From: JAEVLT01 sp964484065
Lineage (GTDB): Bacteria; Bacillota; Bacilli; Bacillales; Cytobacillaceae
DNA length: 64,000 nt
Reading direction: 5' to 3'
Assembly (NCBI GenBank): GCA_964484065.1
Contig: CAZAEW010000014.1
Coordinates: forward strand, 5,071-69,070
Shown: positions 60,486-64,000 of the stretch, piece by piece
Numbering within the stretch: position 1 is the first letter of the stretch
Layout of the letters: each line of letters starts with the position of its first letter
Notes under the pieces: model-generated
The model's database searches: none
What the model was told of the DNA's origin: nothing
The model's input: only the letters and a program-made list of their open reading frames with translations
Made by a program: the position numbers and the translations under genes

Positions 60486-60502
60486 GAGAGGTTGAGCAAA
60501 GA

Positions 60503-62305
60503 ATGAAGCCACAAAACACCTTTTTGTCAGTACGGAACGGCTTTAAATTCTTGATTGTTATTCTATTCTTTTTCAGCTTTTTTACCGACTTTGGCACTGC
60601 AGAAGCAGCTAAACCGGACAGAACCGCACCAACCGCACCAACTAATTTACATGCAGCGGGCACCACTGATTCCGCCATCTCATTAGCGTGGAACAGTTCA
60701 ACAGATAATGTCGGTGTCACTGGCTATGACATCTACATGAACAATAAACTGATCGGAAATACCGCTGCCCTTCAGTATACTGTGAAAAATTTAACCCCAA
60801 GTACATCTTATAGCTTTTTTATCAAAGCGCGGGATGCCAGTGGGAATGTGTCCGCTTCAAGTAATACCATTAAGGTTACTACCGCGGCTCCGGCATTGGA
60901 CATGCCGCCCCAGGTCAGCTCCATCCAAGTTTCGCCGATTGCTAGTGACGGCCAAACAATAAGCGGAACCGTTACTCTATCTGTCACTGCCAGTGATGAT
61001 AAAGGAATCAGCAAGGTAGAGTTTTATAGCAGTGACGGGGGTTATTTAATCAAAACCCTGACAGCTGCGCCATATAGTGCCAACTGGGCTACCGACCCAT
61101 GGGTGCCGGATGGCCAGCAAGCGTTAAAAGTCATCGTTTACGATACTGCTAATCAAACAGCACAAACGACAAGAACGGTAACGGTCAAAAATACTATTCC
61201 TGTTGCCCAATATAAAAAGATTGGCTATTATGCCGGATGGGCTACTTATTCAAACTACCAAGTATCCAATATTGATGCCAGCATGCTGACACACCTAAAT
61301 TATGCGTTTGCGAATATTTCCGCTGACGGAAAAATTGCCTTGGGCGATCCATATGCGGATGTTCAAAAGCTTTTTCCAGGAGACACATCAACTCAAGCCT
61401 ATGCCGGAAACTTCAATCAATTAACAAAACTGAAGCAGCAATATCCAAATTTAAAAACATTAATTTCTGTTGGCGGCTGGGATAATTCGGCCCATTTCTC
61501 CGATGTTGCCTTAACGGACGAGTCGCGGACTATTTTTGCAGACAGCTGTCTGCAGTTTATTCAGCAATATGGATTCGATGGAGTGGATTTGGATTGGGAA
61601 TACCCGGTTGCCGGCGGAAAAGCGGGCAATGTGACCCGTCCCGAAGATAAGCAGAATTTCACCCTGTTAATCCAAAAAATCAGGCAAACGTTCGATGCCC
61701 AAAGCGGCAAAGATGGAAAAACGTATTTGTTGTCCATTGCTGGCGGCGCGGCAAAAAGTTATGCGGCGAATACGGAATTGAATTTGATTGGGCAGTACGT
61801 TGATTATATTCAGCTGATGGCCTATGATCTCCATGGAAATTGGGATACGATCACCGGATTTAATGCTGCACTGTACCGGGATCCTTTTTCAGGCTTTTAC
61901 TCGGAGTGGAGTGTGCAGGATGCAGTTCAGATGTATCTTAATAATGGAGTCCCGGCAAATAAGCTGATTATGGGTGTTCCGCTCTACGGCAGAATCTATA
62001 ACGGAGTCAATAATCTGAATAACGGCTTGTACCAGACTTTTACCGGCGGCGGTTCGGCATTAACCTATGCAAATATTGAAGCGAACTATTTAAATAAAAA
62101 TGGCTTCATCCGCTATTGGAATAATGACGCGAAAGTTCCGTGGCTGTTTAACGGCTCCCAATTTATCAGCTATGATGATACCGAATCAATGGGCTATAAA
62201 ACGGCTTTTATTAAATCAATGGGCTTGGGCGGGGCCATGATGTGGGAGCTGAGCCAGGATCCAAATAAAGTGCTGATATCCAAGATTAATAATGATTTAA
62301 AATAA
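60503..62305 (+). CDS. Secreted GH18 chitinase with FN3 and Ig-like domains
   Basis: A 600-aa exported enzyme. The signal peptide spans about 1-36 (cut near TAEAA). An FN3 domain follows (about 42-132: PTAPTNLHAAGTTDSAISLAWN), then an Ig-like/Big domain (about 138-232: GTVTLSVTASDDKGISKVEFY). The GH18 TIM barrel runs about 238-600: KKIGYYAGWATYSNYQVSNI, LISVGGWDNSAHF and catalytic FDGVDLDWEYP with Glu366, then MAYDLHGNWD. It cleaves chitin to feed on fungal or arthropod walls. The N-terminal placement of accessory domains is less usual than C-terminal ones. Terminator at 62321. Confidence 0.93.
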   Translation: MKPQNTFLSVRNGFKFLIVILFFFSFFTDFGTAEAAKPDRTAPTAPTNLHAAGTTDSAISLAWNSSTDNVGVTGYDIYMNNKLIGNTAALQYTVKNLTPSTSYSFFIKARDASGNVSASSNTIKVTTAAPALDMPPQVSSIQVSPIASDGQTISGTVTLSVTASDDKGISKVEFYSSDGGYLIKTLTAAPYSANWATDPWVPDGQQALKVIVYDTANQTAQTTRTVTVKNTIPVAQYKKIGYYAGWATYSNYQVSNIDASMLTHLNYAFANISADGKIALGDPYADVQKLFPGDTSTQAYAGNFNQLTKLKQQYPNLKTLISVGGWDNSAHFSDVALTDESRTIFADSCLQFIQQYGFDGVDLDWEYPVAGGKAGNVTRPEDKQNFTLLIQKIRQTFDAQSGKDGKTYLLSIAGGAAKSYAANTELNLIGQYVDYIQLMAYDLHGNWDTITGFNAALYRDPFSGFYSEWSVQDAVQMYLNNGVPANKLIMGVPLYGRIYNGVNNLNNGLYQTFTGGGSALTYANIEANYLNKNGFIRYWNNDAKVPWLFNGSQFISYDDTESMGYKTAFIKSMGLGGAMMWELSQDPNKVLISKINNDLK

Positions 62306-62320
62306 GAGATTGCTCAAATG

Positions 62321-62357
62321 ACCGTCAACGTTTTTCCAATGTTGGCGGTTTTTATTT
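62321..62357 (+). terminator. Terminator after chitinase gene
   Basis: ACCGTCAAC (62321-62329) and GTTGGCGGT (62341-62349) pair with one wobble, followed by TTTTATTT. Confidence 0.85.
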
Positions 62358-62419
62358 AATCTTATGCTGAAATAAAGAGTATAATGGGGTGAAAAACATA
62401 AAACAGAGGTTGAAATTCA

Positions 62420-63706
62420 TTGGATAAACAAAAAAATCATTACAGATGGGTTGTTTTTGCAGCAGTCCTATTAACCTATTTTTTAATCGTCATTCAGAGA
62501 ACAGCACCGGGATTAATTACCGACCAATTGATGCAGGACTTCCATGTTTCCGCTGCGACAATCGGACTGCTGGCCAGTATGCAATTTTTAGCGTATGCAG
62601 GTTTGCAAATCCCAATCGGAATATTATCGGATCGTTTCGGACCTAATTATTTCCTTATTGCGGGGGCAATCCTTAACGGGTTGGGAACAATCATTTATAG
62701 TCTTGCAGCTAATGAATATATTTTAATATTTTCGAGATTATTAGTTGGAATGGGTGACGCTGCGATATGGATTAACTTGGTCCTGATTATGGGACGATGG
62801 TTTAAGGTAAATGAATTTGTCCGTCTGCTCGGTTTAGCAGGCATGTCTGGCAGTCTAGGCTTCTTGATGGCGACCGTTCCTTATTCCGCATGGATTTCTT
62901 TTGCCGGCTGGAGAATCCCCTTTTTTACAGCGGGAGTTATTTTGTGTTTATCCGGAATACTTCTTTATTTTGTTCTATTAAAAATTCCAGGGAAGACCAC
63001 GAGCGGGCACTCCTTGTCGAATAAGGCCTCCGATAAAATAGACAAGAACAAGAACCGTGAAAAAACATGGGTCATGTTACGGCGGATCTTTTCTGACCGG
63101 CAAGTATGGGCTGCTTTTTTATGCCATTTTGGCCTTGTCGGCACTTACGTTGGGTTTGTCGGGTCCTGGGCTGTCCCCTACGGAATGCATGTTTATGGAA
63201 TGTCACGATCTGGGGCAAGCCAGCTTATTATGATTGGCCTTATTGGTGCGCTTATCGGGTCCCCGTTATCAAGTTGGATTTCAAGTTCACTAAATTCTAT
63301 TAAGCGCCCTTATTTTGTGGTTCAGCTTGTCGTCTTTTTGAGCTGGGCTGCTTTCCTTTTATCTGGAGGAAAACCGCCATTCTACATGTTGATAACTCTT
63401 TTCTTACTGATTGGCTATGGAAATGGGGCCAGCGCGTTGACCTTTGCGGTTGTCCGTCAGTCTTTTCCAATGAAAGAGGTCGGGGTTGTTTCCGGGGCGG
63501 CAAACATGGGCGGATTTTTAAGTGCTGTTCTATTGCCAAGTATTTTTGGCAGGGTCTTGGATTATTTTCATGCTGCAGGAGTCAGTGTCGGTTACCGTTA
63601 CGGTTTGATCATCCCCATTTTATTTTCCTTTTTAGGCCTTATGGGGGCCGTTTTGATAAAGGAGCAGCACAAAGAAATAAAGCCGGCAGGCTCATTGAAC
63701 GAGTAA
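62420..63706 (+). CDS. MFS transporter
   Basis: A 428-aa major facilitator with 12 helices. It opens HYRWVVFAAVLLTYFLIVIQRTAPGLI, and the loop 2-3 motif is GILSDRFGPNYFLI, with RLLVGMGDAAIWI in helix 4 and a basic central loop (about 195-215). The start is TTG 62420, 10 bp after GAGG. It resembles the NarK/nitrate-nitrite-like or YxlH-like groups only loosely; the substrate is unknown. Confidence 0.85.
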   Translation: MDKQKNHYRWVVFAAVLLTYFLIVIQRTAPGLITDQLMQDFHVSAATIGLLASMQFLAYAGLQIPIGILSDRFGPNYFLIAGAILNGLGTIIYSLAANEYILIFSRLLVGMGDAAIWINLVLIMGRWFKVNEFVRLLGLAGMSGSLGFLMATVPYSAWISFAGWRIPFFTAGVILCLSGILLYFVLLKIPGKTTSGHSLSNKASDKIDKNKNREKTWVMLRRIFSDRQVWAAFLCHFGLVGTYVGFVGSWAVPYGMHVYGMSRSGASQLIMIGLIGALIGSPLSSWISSSLNSIKRPYFVVQLVVFLSWAAFLLSGGKPPFYMLITLFLLIGYGNGASALTFAVVRQSFPMKEVGVVSGAANMGGFLSAVLLPSIFGRVLDYFHAAGVSVGYRYGLIIPILFSFLGLMGAVLIKEQHKEIKPAGSLNE

Positions 63707-63710
63707 CTGT

Positions 63711-63748
63711 AAGGAGTGTTCCTGTTAGATTAGGACACTCCTTTTATT
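63711..63748 (+). terminator. Terminator after MFS gene
   Basis: AAGGAGTGT (63711-63719) and ACACTCCTT (63735-63743) pair perfectly, followed by TTATTAA. Confidence 0.8.
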
Positions 63749-63770
63749 AACCCTATTAAAAAAACATTTT

Positions 63771-64000
63771 GGACAAAACGGTTTCTGGAACCAGTGAAAG
63801 TGTCCATAAAAATGATAATAAGGACAAAACGGTTTCCGGAACTTGTGAAAGTGTCCATAAAAATGATAATAAGGACAAAACGGTTTCCGGAACCTGCGAA
63901 AGTGTCCATAAAAATGATAATAAGGACAAAACAGTTTCCGGAATCTGTGAAAGTGTCCATAAAAATGATAATAAGGACAAAACGGTTTCCAGAACTTGTG
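63771..64000. repeat. Tandem repeat array C, 51-bp units, running off the window
   Basis: GGACAAAACGGTTTC starts at 63771, 63822, 63873, 63924 and 63975, a strict 51-bp period. Each unit holds GGACA, an inner palindrome GTTTCCGGAAC and TGTCC, then an AT-rich linker ATAAAAATGATAATAA. Because 51 is a multiple of 3, open reading frames run through it, but they show only the repeat. Confidence 0.9.

Noticed and set aside
63730..63980. Repetitive ORFs on the minus strand in array C
   Set aside because: The 51-bp period is a multiple of three, so the frame stays open by chance; the protein would be a 17-residue repeat with no start signal.

Overview
The window looks like a chromosome segment of a low-GC, endospore-forming Bacillaceae species (Bacillus/Neobacillus-like). 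Supporting signs are strong AGGAGG-type ribosome binding sites with frequent GTG/TTG starts, a GerA-type germinant receptor operon, CotSA/CotS-like spore-coat genes, cre-like and Rex-like operators, a purine riboswitch and the family content. No rRNA, tRNA, prophage, transposase gene or CRISPR-Cas was seen. One run of exactly 100 N (49974-50073) is a scaffold gap inside a tandem repeat.

Layout: (1) 1-2675, end of a phosphonate/phosphite-type ABC operon (phnD end, phnC, two phnE). (2) 2799-4066, MarR regulator divergent from a nitroreductase. (3) 4336-6144, secreted phosphoesterase. (4) 6650-15406, a gluconate locus: GntP transporter, two paralogous gluconokinases, a RpiR regulator, an IlvD/Edd-family dehydratase and KDPG aldolase. 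Together they would import gluconate, phosphorylate it and run it through an Entner-Doudoroff route. Near-identical A/T palindromes precede gntP, both gntK genes and rpiR. (5) 15663-18153, orphan LysR, a zinc-ribbon protein and a DUF559-like nuclease. (6) 18712-23302, a second sugar-acid module: GntR regulator, HIBADH-type dehydrogenase, four-carbon acid sugar kinase and GntP-type permease, with three GTRTAC motifs exactly 21 bp apart and a cre site. (7) 23496-24645, an adenine-type purine riboswitch with its own terminator ahead of adenosine deaminase. (8) 24804-31384, mixed housekeeping and small genes: BrnQ, AIM24, MBL hydrolase, Lrp, GIY-YIG, CD3324-like, and a FusB-like EF-G-binding protein. 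(9) 31451-39040, FHA/winged-helix regulator, class A PBP, and a gerB-gerA-gerC-small D operon. (10) 39365-45127, VanRS-like two-component system, sulfurtransferase, malate:quinone oxidoreductase. (11) 45415-49738, mannose-1-P guanylyltransferase, spore-coat glycosyltransferase and CotS-like kinase, guanylate-kinase-like protein. (12) 50356-53893, NERD protein, and Rex-controlled L-lactate dehydrogenase plus an MFS permease. (13) 54220-63706, L,D-transpeptidase, two divergent c-di-GMP-type proteins, PhnA, GH18 chitinase, MFS permease.

The least explained structure is a set of intergenic tandem arrays with a 50-52 bp period (18160-18340, 28880-29125, 49787-50275, 63771-end). Their sequences differ, but every unit can fold a small hairpin; in three arrays it is built on TGTCC/GGACA. 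Two arrays lie beside predicted PD-(D/E)XK-type nuclease genes. Several other short dispersed repeats are present, including inverted copies of one element after each gluconokinase gene.

All family calls come from reading motifs by eye. No database search was run.
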